Positions 47,420 through 55,255 of a stretch of 64,000 nt of DNA are shown piece by piece. Made by a program: the position numbers and the translations under genes. Source of the DNA: Arthrobacter sp. MYb23 (GTDB taxonomy: Bacteria > Actinomycetota > Actinomycetes > Actinomycetales > Micrococcaceae). The notes beneath the pieces were generated by a model, which worked only from the letters and a program-made list of their open reading frames with translations, was not told where the DNA came from and searched no databases. The stretch lies in assembly GCF_002979775.1 (NCBI RefSeq), contig NZ_PCPR01000015.1, forward strand, positions 1-64,000, in the 5' to 3' direction. Position 1 is the stretch's first letter. The number at the start of each line of letters is the position of its first letter.

Positions 47420-48214
47420 TTATGCGCCAGCGCGTACGTAGGTCAGGGGACCCGTTGCGGTCAACCAGCTGATCGGGTGGATGCCCGTCTGGTTGCCGTT
47501 GATGCCGCCACTGATGGCCTGTCCGTTGCCGATGTAGATGGCAACGTGGCCGGACTGGACGATCATGTCACCGGGCTGGGGATCGCTAACGACCTTGCCG
47601 TAGTTCATGAACTGCATGGGACCGAGGTCGCCTACCGGGATGCCTGCGGAGCCAAGGGCCTTCTCGACCATGGCGGTGCAGTCCTGGAAGATGCCGATCT
47701 GTGCGTAAGCCGAAGCAACCATGGCTGCGTTGACTCCGCCAGCGGCGGGGGCAGCAGCTACAGGAGCAGCGGCAACCGGTGCGGCAGCCACAGGAGCAGC
47801 AACCGCAGCCTGGGCGGCGACGGGAGCTGTTGCAGCAGCGGTGGTGACGGCTGCCTTCTTGGCTACGGGAGCCTCAACAACAGGAGCCGGCTTTTCGATG
47901 ACCGGAGCTGCTACGGAAGCAACGGCGGGACGCTCGAAGTTGACGGTAGCCGTCGACAGAGCGGTAACAACTTTGGTGGGTGCCTCGGAGACGGTCTCAG
48001 CGACCGTTGCGGGGCTGGAATCGCGCTGAACCGGGGTCTCAGCTGCGTGAGCAGCAATGGAACCGGTCAAAACGAGGCCCGAGGCTGCTGCGATAACAGC
48101 TGCCTGACGACCAGCACCTGAAGCGTTGCTGGCGACTGCCTTCGAAATGGAGATGAACGGATTAGGACGTACGCTGTCCGCCTTACGACGGCCGCGAAGA
48201 ATGCGTGAAGACAT
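47420..48214 (-). CDS. NlpC/P60 cell-wall endopeptidase
   Basis: 264 residues. Basic N-terminus and hydrophobic segment (about 38-57, ends AAHA) as signal; Ala/Pro/Val-rich linker (about 100-158, repeats of APVAA). The NlpC/P60 domain has C179 (FQDCTAMVEKAL), H223 (SGHVAIYIGNG) and H246 as the likely catalytic set. It cleaves peptide bonds in peptidoglycan stems outside the cell. No LysM or SH3 domain. Transcription is probably governed by the c-di-AMP riboswitch in its leader. Confidence 0.93.
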   Translation of the reverse strand: MSSRILRGRRKADSVRPNPFISISKAVASNASGAGRQAAVIAAASGLVLTGSIAAHAAETPVQRDSSPATVAETVSEAPTKVVTALSTATVNFERPAVASVAAPVIEKPAPVVEAPVAKKAAVTTAAATAPVAAQAAVAAPVAAAPVAAAPVAAAPAAGGVNAAMVASAYAQIGIFQDCTAMVEKALGSAGIPVGDLGPMQFMNYGKVVSDPQPGDMIVQSGHVAIYIGNGQAISGGINGNQTGIHPISWLTATGPLTYVRAGA

Positions 48215-48221
48215 GAAAGAG

Positions 48222-48370
48222 CCTCTCCCGATGCCTGCGAGGTTAGCTGTCGGATTCGGATGGGAGTCACCCGGCCACTATCCCCCGCTGTTCAGCGGAA
48301 GCTTCGTGGCTTCACCCCAAGGCACGCTCGAAAGCGGCCTAAATTGGGTTCCCCGTCTCTGCCGTAGGTT
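48222..48370 (-). promoter_or_regulatory. ydaO/yuaA-type c-di-AMP riboswitch
   Basis: In the leader of the NlpC/P60 gene, read on the minus strand, the conserved blocks appear in order: GGGGAACCCA, TTGGGGTGAAGCC, CCGCTGAACAGCGGGGGA, CCGGGTGACTCCC, then CCGACAGCTAACCTCGCAGG, and a closing CGGGAGAGGC. This matches the c-di-AMP-binding ydaO motif, which in actinobacteria precedes cell-wall hydrolase and Rpf genes and switches them off when c-di-AMP is high. Ends are approximate. Confidence 0.85.
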
Positions 48371-48559
48371 TGTCTGCGAACGGATTCCGGACTGCGGCAG
48401 AGCTAGGCAATCAGGCCGGAAGTGCCCGCTACGTGGAACAGGCACAGGTACTACCGTACGCGATGATTCCCCCGAAGTCACATTTAAGTAACGGGAAGTG
48501 GGCTTCTGGCGTGTCGCGGTGACCGATTCGAGATATTCGCAGCTACGTAGAAAACCTTG

Positions 48560-49186
48560 TTATTCCGCGGAAGTATCGGCATCCGAGTCGTTTGAAGCCG
48601 CCAATTTCCTCCGTGCGGTAACAGCGAGATAAATAACGAGACCCACGGCCACCACAGCCAGCCCCACGATGCTCCACGGGAATGGCTGGGAGGCTTCGGC
48701 GGCCGGCTCATTGTTGCTGGCGGTGCCGGGCGCCGCGGTGCCCGCGGTGGGGACCGAAGCTGACGCCGCCGGTGAGGCACCTGCCGTACCACTCGCCGTC
48801 GTCGAGCTTGCCGCGGCGGCCGTGAAAGTGAAGGTGCCCTCGATGGGGTGCGAATCGGAGCTGACGACGCGCCAAACCACCGTGAACTCGCCTGCGGGGG
48901 CGCCCTCGCGAAGCTTCTGAACGGCCTGGTTGTCGATAATTTCGACCGGACCGTCCGCCCAATTCTCGCCGCCGGCCGTCACGGTTACGCCGGAACCAAT
49001 GGCGAGGGGGCGGTTGTTGAACGTAATGGAGACCGACGCCGGGACTTCCGCCACGCTGGCACCGTTGGCTGGCGTGGTTGATTCTGCGACGTCGTGCGCG
49101 GATGCCGGCACCGCGGAAAACAGCAGGGCGGAAGCAAAGGCAAGAGCAGCGACGACGGCGGCCAGAAGCGGGCGGATGGTACGCAT
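48560..49186 (-). CDS. CopC-domain copper-binding protein with C-terminal anchor
   Basis: 208 residues. Signal peptide ends at ASA, leaving mature His as first residue (HDVAESTTPANGASV), the usual N-terminal copper ligand of CopC. The domain continues with VSITFNNRPL and VVWRVVSSDSHPIEGTFTF, where the late His is the second ligand type. Then an Ala/Ser/Pro-rich linker and a C-terminal membrane helix (about 172-192). It binds Cu(II) outside the cell. A CopD partner is not encoded next to it. Confidence 0.9.
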   Translation of the reverse strand: MRTIRPLLAAVVAALAFASALLFSAVPASAHDVAESTTPANGASVAEVPASVSITFNNRPLAIGSGVTVTAGGENWADGPVEIIDNQAVQKLREGAPAGEFTVVWRVVSSDSHPIEGTFTFTAAAASSTTASGTAGASPAASASVPTAGTAAPGTASNNEPAAEASQPFPWSIVGLAVVAVGLVIYLAVTARRKLAASNDSDADTSAE

Positions 49187-49300
49187 GGGGCGGTTTCTCC
49201 TAGTGTTGGCTTCCTTACAGACTAGGCGAATCGTTGGGAGGGCCTGCACCGGACCACATAGGATTTGAGAGCAAACTCCCCTCGATCACCGGAGTCCTCC

Positions 49301-50743
49301 ATGCTTAAACAAGGTTCTGCAGTAGACCGTTACTTCAAGATCTCCGAACGCGGATCCACGTACTCGCGGGAAATCCGTGGCGGCTTCGCGACCTTCTTCG
49401 CCATGAGCTACATCGTGGTGCTGAACCCGCTGATCCTCTCCGGGCCTGATTCGAGCGGAGCGTCCCTCGGCTTCACGGCCGTAGCAGCCACTACCGCGTT
49501 CGTGGCCGGCATTCTGACCATCCTCATGGGGGCATGGGCCAAGCACCCGTTCGCTGTGGCAACGGGCTTGGGCGTCAACGCGTTCGTGGCGGTCACGGTC
49601 GCCTCGCATCCGGGGCTGACCTGGCCGGACATGATGGGCCTGGTGGTGCTGTCCGGCGTCACCATGCTCATCCTGGTGCTCACGGGATTCCGCACAGCCG
49701 TGTTCAAAGCCGTTCCGGAGGCCCTCAAGACGGCGATCGTTGTGGGCATTGGCCTCTTCATTGCGCTGATTGGCCTGGTCAACGCAGGATTTGTGCGCCG
49801 CATCCCCGACGCCGCCGGCACCACTGTTCCGCTGGGACTGGGCGTGGACGGCAAGCTCCTGGGCTGGCCTACGCTGGTGTTCGCAGTGGGCCTGATCCTG
49901 ACCATTGCCCTGGTGGTACGCAAGGTCCGGGGTGCCATCCTGATCGGCATCGTCGTGTCCACGGCACTGGCCGCCATCCTCGAATTCACACTCCACATTG
50001 GCCCGAGCTTTGACGGCACTAACGTCAACCCCCGCGGCTGGTCCCTGGTGGCCCCCACGCTCACCGAATGGGGCGCACCGGACCTGTCCCTCATAGGCAA
50101 GGCAAACCCGTTCGGCGCCTTTGAGCACCTCGGTTTCATCGCTGCAGCTCTGTTGGCGTTCGTGATCCTCCTGAGCATCTTCTTCGACGCCATGGGCACC
50201 ATGGTGGGCCTGGCCAACGAGGCCGGAACCGTGGATGAGGACGGGAACATCCCCAACGTGGACCGCGTGCTCCAGGTGGACGCGCTCGGAGCGATCGTGG
50301 GCGGCGGCGCGTCTGTTTCATCCAACCAGATCTTCGTGGAGTCCGGCGCAGGAATCGGCGAAGGCGCACGGACCGGACTCGCCTCGATTGTCACGGGTGC
50401 GCTCTTCCTGGTGGCCATGTTCTTCACTCCCCTGATCAACCTGGTTCCTTTCGAAGCCGTTGCCCCCGCACTGGTGGTTGTGGGCTTCATGATGGTCTCC
50501 CAGGTGGGCAAGATTGACTGGCAGGACTGGGGCGTTGGAATTCCCGCGTTCCTGACCATCGCCCTCATGCCGTTCACCTACTCCATCGCCAACGGCCTCG
50601 GCGCAGGCTTCATCTCCTTCGTCCTGATCCGCACCTTCCAGGGCCGCGCCCGCGAAGTCCACCCGCTCATGTGGGCTGTGGCTGCTGCCTTCCTGCTGTT
50701 CTTCGGCATCGGAACCGTGGAAGAGCTGCTGGGCGTCAAGTAA
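49301..50743 (+). CDS. NCS2-family purine permease (AzgA/PbuG-like)
   Basis: 480 residues with about thirteen membrane segments. Family motifs: GFATFFAMSYIVVLNP near the start, GLGVNAFVAVTV, FFDAMGTMVGLANEAG, and GGGASVSSNQIFVESGAGIGEGARTG. It imports adenine, guanine or hypoxanthine by proton symport. ATG 49301 is used. It lies directly before hutG but is separated by the Hut-type operator at 50771, so it is a separate unit. Confidence 0.93.
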   Translation: MLKQGSAVDRYFKISERGSTYSREIRGGFATFFAMSYIVVLNPLILSGPDSSGASLGFTAVAATTAFVAGILTILMGAWAKHPFAVATGLGVNAFVAVTVASHPGLTWPDMMGLVVLSGVTMLILVLTGFRTAVFKAVPEALKTAIVVGIGLFIALIGLVNAGFVRRIPDAAGTTVPLGLGVDGKLLGWPTLVFAVGLILTIALVVRKVRGAILIGIVVSTALAAILEFTLHIGPSFDGTNVNPRGWSLVAPTLTEWGAPDLSLIGKANPFGAFEHLGFIAAALLAFVILLSIFFDAMGTMVGLANEAGTVDEDGNIPNVDRVLQVDALGAIVGGGASVSSNQIFVESGAGIGEGARTGLASIVTGALFLVAMFFTPLINLVPFEAVAPALVVVGFMMVSQVGKIDWQDWGVGIPAFLTIALMPFTYSIANGLGAGFISFVLIRTFQGRAREVHPLMWAVAAAFLLFFGIGTVEELLGVK

Positions 50744-50770
50744 ACGCTCGCCGGGTCCCTGAGAGGGGGA

Positions 50771-50788
50771 AGTCCGGAGTTTCAGACA
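50771..50788 (+). promoter_or_regulatory. Candidate Hut operator upstream of hutG
   Basis: AGTCCGGAGTTTCAGACA lies 54 nt before the hutG start. It matches the sites before hutU (57082) and the IclR regulator (58436, 58503) at the GTCCGG half and at most of the other half. Confidence 0.65.
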
Positions 50789-50841
50789 CTCCCGGGGTTG
50801 GATCGCTGGTTTTCGCCGGCGTGTTCGGGTGTGCTTGAAGC

Positions 50842-51789
50842 ATGGAAACAAGCGCCCCCACCGTAGACGTCATTCCCGCGCCGTGGACCGGCCGCTTTGA
50901 TGGGGACGGCGCCGAGCACCGCCGCTGGTGGCAGGCCATCACGCCGCACACGTCCGCAGCCGCCGCAGCAGGCGCGCGTCCCGCCGTCGTGCTTGGTTTC
51001 TGCAGCGACGCCGGCGTCCTCCGCAACAAGGGCCGTGCAGGCGCGGCCAAAGCTCCGGCCGCCATCCGATCGGCGCTTGGTCCGCTGGCGTTCCACCTAG
51101 ACCGTGACGTGTTCGACGCCGGTGATGTGGTTGTGGAGGACGACTCACTTGAAGCGGGCCAAGAGCGCGCCGGACGCGCCATTTCGGGACTGCTCGACGC
51201 CGGAAACCTCACCGTGGTGCTGGGCGGAGGCCACGAAACCGCGTTCGCCAGCTACCTTGGCGTGGCCGGCTCTGAAACGGTGCGCGGCAAGCGGCTGGGT
51301 GTGCTGAACCTGGACGCCCACTTTGACCTGCGTGATGAACCCACGCCGAGCTCGGGCACTCCGTTCCTGCAGATGGCCCACGCGGAAGCTGCCGCTGGGC
51401 GCGAACTGCAGTACGCCGTCGTCGGAATTTCAGAACCGAACAACACACGAACGCTCTTCGATACCGCCAACCGGCTGGGCGTGAAGTACCTGCTCGATGA
51501 ACTCTGCTCGCCCGAAGCCGCAGAGGTATTCGTCACTGAATTCCTGGCAGGAGTGGACGTCCTGTACCTGACCATCGACCTTGACGTGATGCCGGCGTCG
51601 GTGGCTCCCGGGGTGAGCGCGCCTGCCGCGTATGGCGTGCCTCTGCCCGTGATTAGCGCGATCTGCCGCCAGGTGGCTGCGAGCGGAAAGTTGCTGCATG
51701 TGGACATCGCCGAACTGAATCCGGAGTTCGATATTGATTCCAGGACAGCTAAGGTTGCGGCCCGGTTGGTCAACACCTTGCTTGCCTAG
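50842..51789 (+). CDS. hutG: Formimidoylglutamase
   Basis: 315 residues of the arginase/ureohydrolase fold. Metal-binding motifs GGGHET, LDAHFDLR and TIDLDVMPASVAPGVSAPA are complete for the Mn2+ pair. It splits N-formimidoyl-L-glutamate into glutamate and formamide, the last step of histidine degradation. hutU and hutH lie 3.5 kb away on the opposite strand; a shared operator links them. Confidence 0.93.
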   Translation: METSAPTVDVIPAPWTGRFDGDGAEHRRWWQAITPHTSAAAAAGARPAVVLGFCSDAGVLRNKGRAGAAKAPAAIRSALGPLAFHLDRDVFDAGDVVVEDDSLEAGQERAGRAISGLLDAGNLTVVLGGGHETAFASYLGVAGSETVRGKRLGVLNLDAHFDLRDEPTPSSGTPFLQMAHAEAAAGRELQYAVVGISEPNNTRTLFDTANRLGVKYLLDELCSPEAAEVFVTEFLAGVDVLYLTIDLDVMPASVAPGVSAPAAYGVPLPVISAICRQVAASGKLLHVDIAELNPEFDIDSRTAKVAARLVNTLLA

Positions 51790-51851
51790 ATTTCCCGGCC
51801 CCTTTTCCAGCCGTCCTCTTCCACTTAGCCTGTGGGGAGGGAAGGACGGCA

Positions 51852-52331
51852 ATGAGCGCAACTCCTGTGCAGGACAAGTGGGCTTGGGTGGCCGGGCCGG
51901 CAGCTGTGATTCTGGGACTTACAGCGCACATGGTGGCTGGCGGCAGCGCTCCGGCCGTCCCTGTCCTCTTGGCCTTCGCTGCCATCGGCGCTTTGGCTGC
52001 CCAAGTCATGGCCCGTTGGATCCACGGCCCCTTGCTCTTGCTACTGCTGTCCGGGGTGGCGCAGCAACTGCTGCACTTCGGATTCGACGCTTTCGGGGGC
52101 TACTTCCCGGGCAGCGGGTTCCTGGACCACCTGCACGGCAGCCAGGCCCTGGCGGACGTGCCCGCCGGGGCAGCCGCCAGCGGAGGCAACGTTCATCTCA
52201 TGCTCTACACGCACATGGCTGCTGCCATCCTGACGCTGCTTCTTGCTGCGGGAGTTTCAAAGCTGGCGGCACTGCCTTCCAGGCGCCGCGCTGGCAAGGA
52301 TCCCGCGCTTGTCCGCGGCTCCCGCACTTGA
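51852..52331 (+). CDS. Four-helix membrane protein, unknown
   Basis: 159 residues with four hydrophobic segments (about 10-30, 34-52, 57-75 and 115-140). The loop after the third contains His/Gly-rich FGFDAFGGYFPGSG and HLHGSQAL, and another His pair lies in NVHLMLYTHM, so a metal or haem role is conceivable. No family recognised. An inverted repeat (CCGTCC 51811-51816, GGACGG 51844-51849) spans the sequence before the ATG and could mask its ribosome binding site. Confidence 0.65.
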   Translation: MSATPVQDKWAWVAGPAAVILGLTAHMVAGGSAPAVPVLLAFAAIGALAAQVMARWIHGPLLLLLLSGVAQQLLHFGFDAFGGYFPGSGFLDHLHGSQALADVPAGAAASGGNVHLMLYTHMAAAILTLLLAAGVSKLAALPSRRRAGKDPALVRGSRT

Positions 52332-52530
52332 ACGTAGCGCTCAACGAACAATCCGCTGATCCGCCGGCTGCCGGACGCACAGCTCGGCAGGTCTCTGGAG
52401 GCAACGCGAGGCAACCTGCCCGTAGCCCGGCGACACCACACCGTAGTTCAGGGACATCCTGCGTAGCCCTGCGAAAAGCGGGGAAACCAACTTTGCCGGG
52501 TTCACCGTCGGGCCCCTAGTGTCGTTTGCA

Positions 52531-52601
52531 CGTGGTGTACCCGAGAGGCCAGGGAGCTGCCTGCAAAGCAGCGTACGCGGGTTCGAATCCCGCCACCACG
52601 T
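52531..52601 (+). tRNA. tRNA-Cys (GCA)
   Basis: 71-nt cloverleaf: acceptor CGTGGTG/CACCACG, TA at 8-9, three-pair D-stem CCC/GGG, anticodon arm GCTGC-CTGCAAA-GCAGC with GCA, variable loop GTAC, T-arm GCGGG-TTCGAAT-CCCGC. Discriminator U73 is the known cysteine identity base. The C1:G72 first pair is unusual, as most tRNAs begin with G. No CCA is encoded. Confidence 0.88.
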
Positions 52602-52628
52602 CTTAGGGGCCGCCCACCGTCTCCCGTT

Positions 52629-52692
52629 CGCGAGATGGCATTTGATGGCAACGTTTGGCCGCTCAAACATTGCCGCTAAGTGCCATCTCGCG
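52629..52692 (+). repeat. 64-nt double-stem palindrome, copy B
   Basis: Outer arms CGCGAGATGGCA and TGCCATCTCGCG pair over 12 bp. An internal loop (TTTGAT/GCTAAG) leads to an inner stem GGCAACGTTTG/CAAACATTGCC with one mismatch and loop GCCGCT. The layout and length match the elements at 14218 and 53140, with different stem sequence. Lies after tRNA-Cys. Confidence 0.7.
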
Positions 52693-52807
52693 GCATTTAA
52701 GGTGAGACGCAGGTCACTCACCTGCCAGTCATCTTACAAATTTTCGGTTCCTACCGATTATGATTGATGGGTCGCCCTCGCATGCGGCACGTAATAGGAG
52801 GCCCCCA

Positions 52808-53029
52808 ATGACCCCTGCAATGACTGCAGAACGCGAAATTCGCCTGTCCTTTTCCAAGGCAGACGAAATCCACGACGGACTCGACCGCGCCGTGGATGCC
52901 CTGATCGAAAACGCAGCAGCAGACGCTAACTGCGGCATTCTGGTGACCCGGCACGAGCCCGGCACCTACACCGTGGCTCTGGACGAATCCGTTCCCTTCG
53001 GTCAGACCCGCGAAGTCCTCGCTGCCTGA
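52808..53029 (+). CDS. Small conserved-looking cytosolic protein, unknown
   Basis: 73 residues from ATG 52808, with AGGAGG upstream. An amphipathic helix (SKADEIHDGLDRAVDALIENA) is followed by two strands (GILVTRHEPGTYTVAL). No cysteines besides one, no membrane segment. Composition and ribosome binding site argue for a real gene; I recognise no family. A long terminator hairpin follows. Confidence 0.7.
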   Translation: MTPAMTAEREIRLSFSKADEIHDGLDRAVDALIENAAADANCGILVTRHEPGTYTVALDESVPFGQTREVLAA

Positions 53030-53061
53030 TACCCCCAAAGTATTTCCTGGCAGCGACGCCA

Positions 53062-53122
53062 AAAACCGGGGCCCGTTCCTTTCCGCATCTACTACCCGCG
53101 GAAGGGAACGAGCCCCGGTTTC
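53062..53122 (+). terminator. Long Rho-independent terminator
   Basis: AAACCGGGGC, CGTTCC and TTCCGC pair with GCGGAA, GGAACG and GCCCCGGTTT, interrupted by single mismatches, closing an ATCTACTACCC loop. The hairpin is followed by TCTGTTT. Serves the gene ending at 53029. Confidence 0.8.
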
Positions 53123-53139
53123 TGTTTAAGCTGCCCCAA

Positions 53140-53205
53140 CCCAAGTAGGTCGCAATTAAGCGCGTTTTCGGCGCTCAGAACGCGCTCAGCTGCGACTCAG
53201 TTGGG
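53140..53205 (+). repeat. 66-nt double-stem palindrome, copy C
   Basis: Outer arms CCCAAGTAGGTCGCA and TGCGACTCAGTTGGG pair except for a four-base mismatch. The internal loop ATTAAG/CTCAGC leads to the inner stem CGCGTT/AACGCG. Its first 15 bases differ from copy A by one base, and the total length is the same (66 nt). Ends 3 nt before the stop of the minus-strand gene at 53209. Confidence 0.7.
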
Positions 53206-53208
53206 TGT

Positions 53209-53457
53209 CTACGCCCTGCGGAGAGTCACGCCGTCGGACTTCATGAACAGTTCCTTGCCCTCTTCGGTAACGCCCGCGCCGGAGCGCTCAAGCCAAACAA
53301 CGTTTCCGCTGCTGGAAATCTCCTCGATCCGACCGGCCGCGATGACGTGGGCATATTTGACCACTTCAACGGTCTCCCCCACCTTCAACGTCTTCCAGTC
53401 GGTAACCGTAGCCGTGTGAGCGCTTCGCCTGGACAGGACTGCTCCGCGTGCCTTCAT
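53209..53457 (-). CDS. Small beta-rich protein, unknown
   Basis: 82 residues. The first 18 are basic (MKARGAVLSRRSAHTATV), then strands and turns typical of an SH3-like or small barrel fold (WKTLKVGETVEVVKYAHVIAAGRIEEISSSGNVVWLE). ATG start with AGGGGTAGAAG upstream. No family recognised; the fold suggestion is inference from the strand pattern. Confidence 0.65.
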   Translation of the reverse strand: MKARGAVLSRRSAHTATVTDWKTLKVGETVEVVKYAHVIAAGRIEEISSSGNVVWLERSGAGVTEEGKELFMKSDGVTLRRA

Positions 53458-53654
53458 TGAACTTCTACCCCTTTGTGGATGTTCTCTGTTGTGTATTGAG
53501 TTGTGAACGGTTGACCGTCAAGCCCACAACACCGTTGTTGTGGACGTGACTTACACCATAAGTTTTACTACATTTGCCACGCCCCGGTGATTGCGTTGCG
53601 AACAAAGACCGGGACGTGACAAATATGCCCATCAAATGAGCGTTTTATTCGACG

Positions 53655-55247
53655 TCAGGCCAAAATCCCGACGGCGGATTCGGCGGCCGCACGGACCGCA
53701 CCGGAGCCAACCAAACGGTCAGCCGCTTCCAGTTCCGGTGACAGGAATCGATCGGTGCCCGGGCCCTGAACCACGTCGCGAAGCACCTCGAGCACTGCCG
53801 TACCGGCGGGACCCGGGGTGAGTTCGCCGTCGGACATTTGCGTCCGCATGTCAATGGCGCGGGCGCTGGTGACAAGCTCGACGGCGAGCACCCGGCGGAG
53901 GTTCTCCACGGACTTGCGCAGCTTCCGGGCAGCGTGCCAGCCCATGGATACGTGGTCTTCCTGCATGGCGGAGCTCGGGATGGAGTCCACCGACGCAGGA
54001 ACAGCCAGGCGCTTGTTGTCCGAGACCAGTCCGGCCTGCGTGTACTGGGCGATCATCAGGCCGGAATCAACACCGGGATCCGCAGCAAGGAACGCCGGGA
54101 GACCGTGCGAGCGGGCCGGGTCCAGCATGCGGTCCGTACGGCGCTCGGCAATGGAGCTCAGGTCCGCGACGGCGATGGCCAGGAAGTCCAGGACGTAGGC
54201 CACGGGGGCACCGTGGAAGTTGCCGTTGGACGTGACGCGGCCGTCCGGGAGGACCACGGGGTTGTCGATCGCTGCGGCGAGTTCGCGGGAAGCGACCAGC
54301 GCTGCATGGTCCACGGTGTCGCGGACAGCGCCGGCAACCTGCGGGGCGCAACGCAGCGAGTACGCGTCCTGAACCTTGGTGTCGTTGATCCGGTGGGAAG
54401 CGACAATGGACGAGTTGGACAGCACGCGGAGCATGTTGTCCGCGCTGGCAGCCTGGCCGGGGTGCGGCCGCAGTGCTGCATGGAGCTCAGGCAGGAACAC
54501 CTGGTCCGTACCCAGCAACGCTTCAACGCTGAGCGCGGCGGTGACATCCGCCGTCGCAAGCAACATGCGGATGTCGGCGATGGCCATCAGCAGCATGCCC
54601 AACATGCCCTCGGTGCCATTGACGAGCGCCAGGCCCTCCTTCTCGGCGAGGGTTACCGGCTCGATGCCGTGCTGCGCGAGCAGCTCAGCAACAGGCGGCT
54701 TGCCAGCGGTTCCGTACAGTTCGCCGTCGGGACCTGCGGCTTCGCCTTCGCCCATGAGGACCAAGGCGCAGTGCGACAGCGGCGCGAGGTCGCCGGAGCA
54801 ACCCAGCGAACCGAACTCGCGGACCAGCGGGGTGATGCCGGCGTTGAGGACATCCACCATGGTCTGGAGAACCACAGGGCGGACGCCGGTGCGGCCGGAG
54901 GCCAAGGTCTTGGCGCGGAGGAACATGATGCCGCGGACCACTTCGCGTTCCACAGCCGGGCCCATCCCTGCAGCGTGACTGCGGATCAGCGACTTCTGCA
55001 ACTGCGTGCGGAGGTCGTTGGGGATGTGGCGGTTGGCAAGGGCCCCGAAGCCCGTGGAAATGCCGTAGGCGGGGACATCGCTGGTAGCCAGATCATCAAT
55101 GTGCGCACGCACCTTGGCAACGTTGTCCAGGGCGTCCTGAGAGATGGTCACCTTGGCGTCGTGGCGTGCGACGGCGACCACGTCTTCCGGGGTGACGCCG
55201 CTGGAGCCGAGGGTAACGGTGAGCTGTTCGTTGGAGGTAATAGTCAT
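53655..55247 (-). CDS. hutH: Histidine ammonia-lyase
   Basis: 530 residues. The MIO cofactor triad is C150-S151-G152 (FGSLGCSGDLAPLSH) in place of the common Ala-Ser-Gly; Tyr61 in YGISTGFG is the catalytic tyrosine region. Other motifs: ALVNGTEGMLGML, QDAYSLRCAPQVAG, and SSAMQEDHVSMGWHAARKL. It deaminates L-histidine to urocanate, the first step. Second gene of hutU-hutH (8-nt gap). Confidence 0.96.
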   Translation of the reverse strand: MTITSNEQLTVTLGSSGVTPEDVVAVARHDAKVTISQDALDNVAKVRAHIDDLATSDVPAYGISTGFGALANRHIPNDLRTQLQKSLIRSHAAGMGPAVEREVVRGIMFLRAKTLASGRTGVRPVVLQTMVDVLNAGITPLVREFGSLGCSGDLAPLSHCALVLMGEGEAAGPDGELYGTAGKPPVAELLAQHGIEPVTLAEKEGLALVNGTEGMLGMLLMAIADIRMLLATADVTAALSVEALLGTDQVFLPELHAALRPHPGQAASADNMLRVLSNSSIVASHRINDTKVQDAYSLRCAPQVAGAVRDTVDHAALVASRELAAAIDNPVVLPDGRVTSNGNFHGAPVAYVLDFLAIAVADLSSIAERRTDRMLDPARSHGLPAFLAADPGVDSGLMIAQYTQAGLVSDNKRLAVPASVDSIPSSAMQEDHVSMGWHAARKLRKSVENLRRVLAVELVTSARAIDMRTQMSDGELTPGPAGTAVLEVLRDVVQGPGTDRFLSPELEAADRLVGSGAVRAAAESAVGILA

Positions 55248-55255
55248 GGTGTTGC

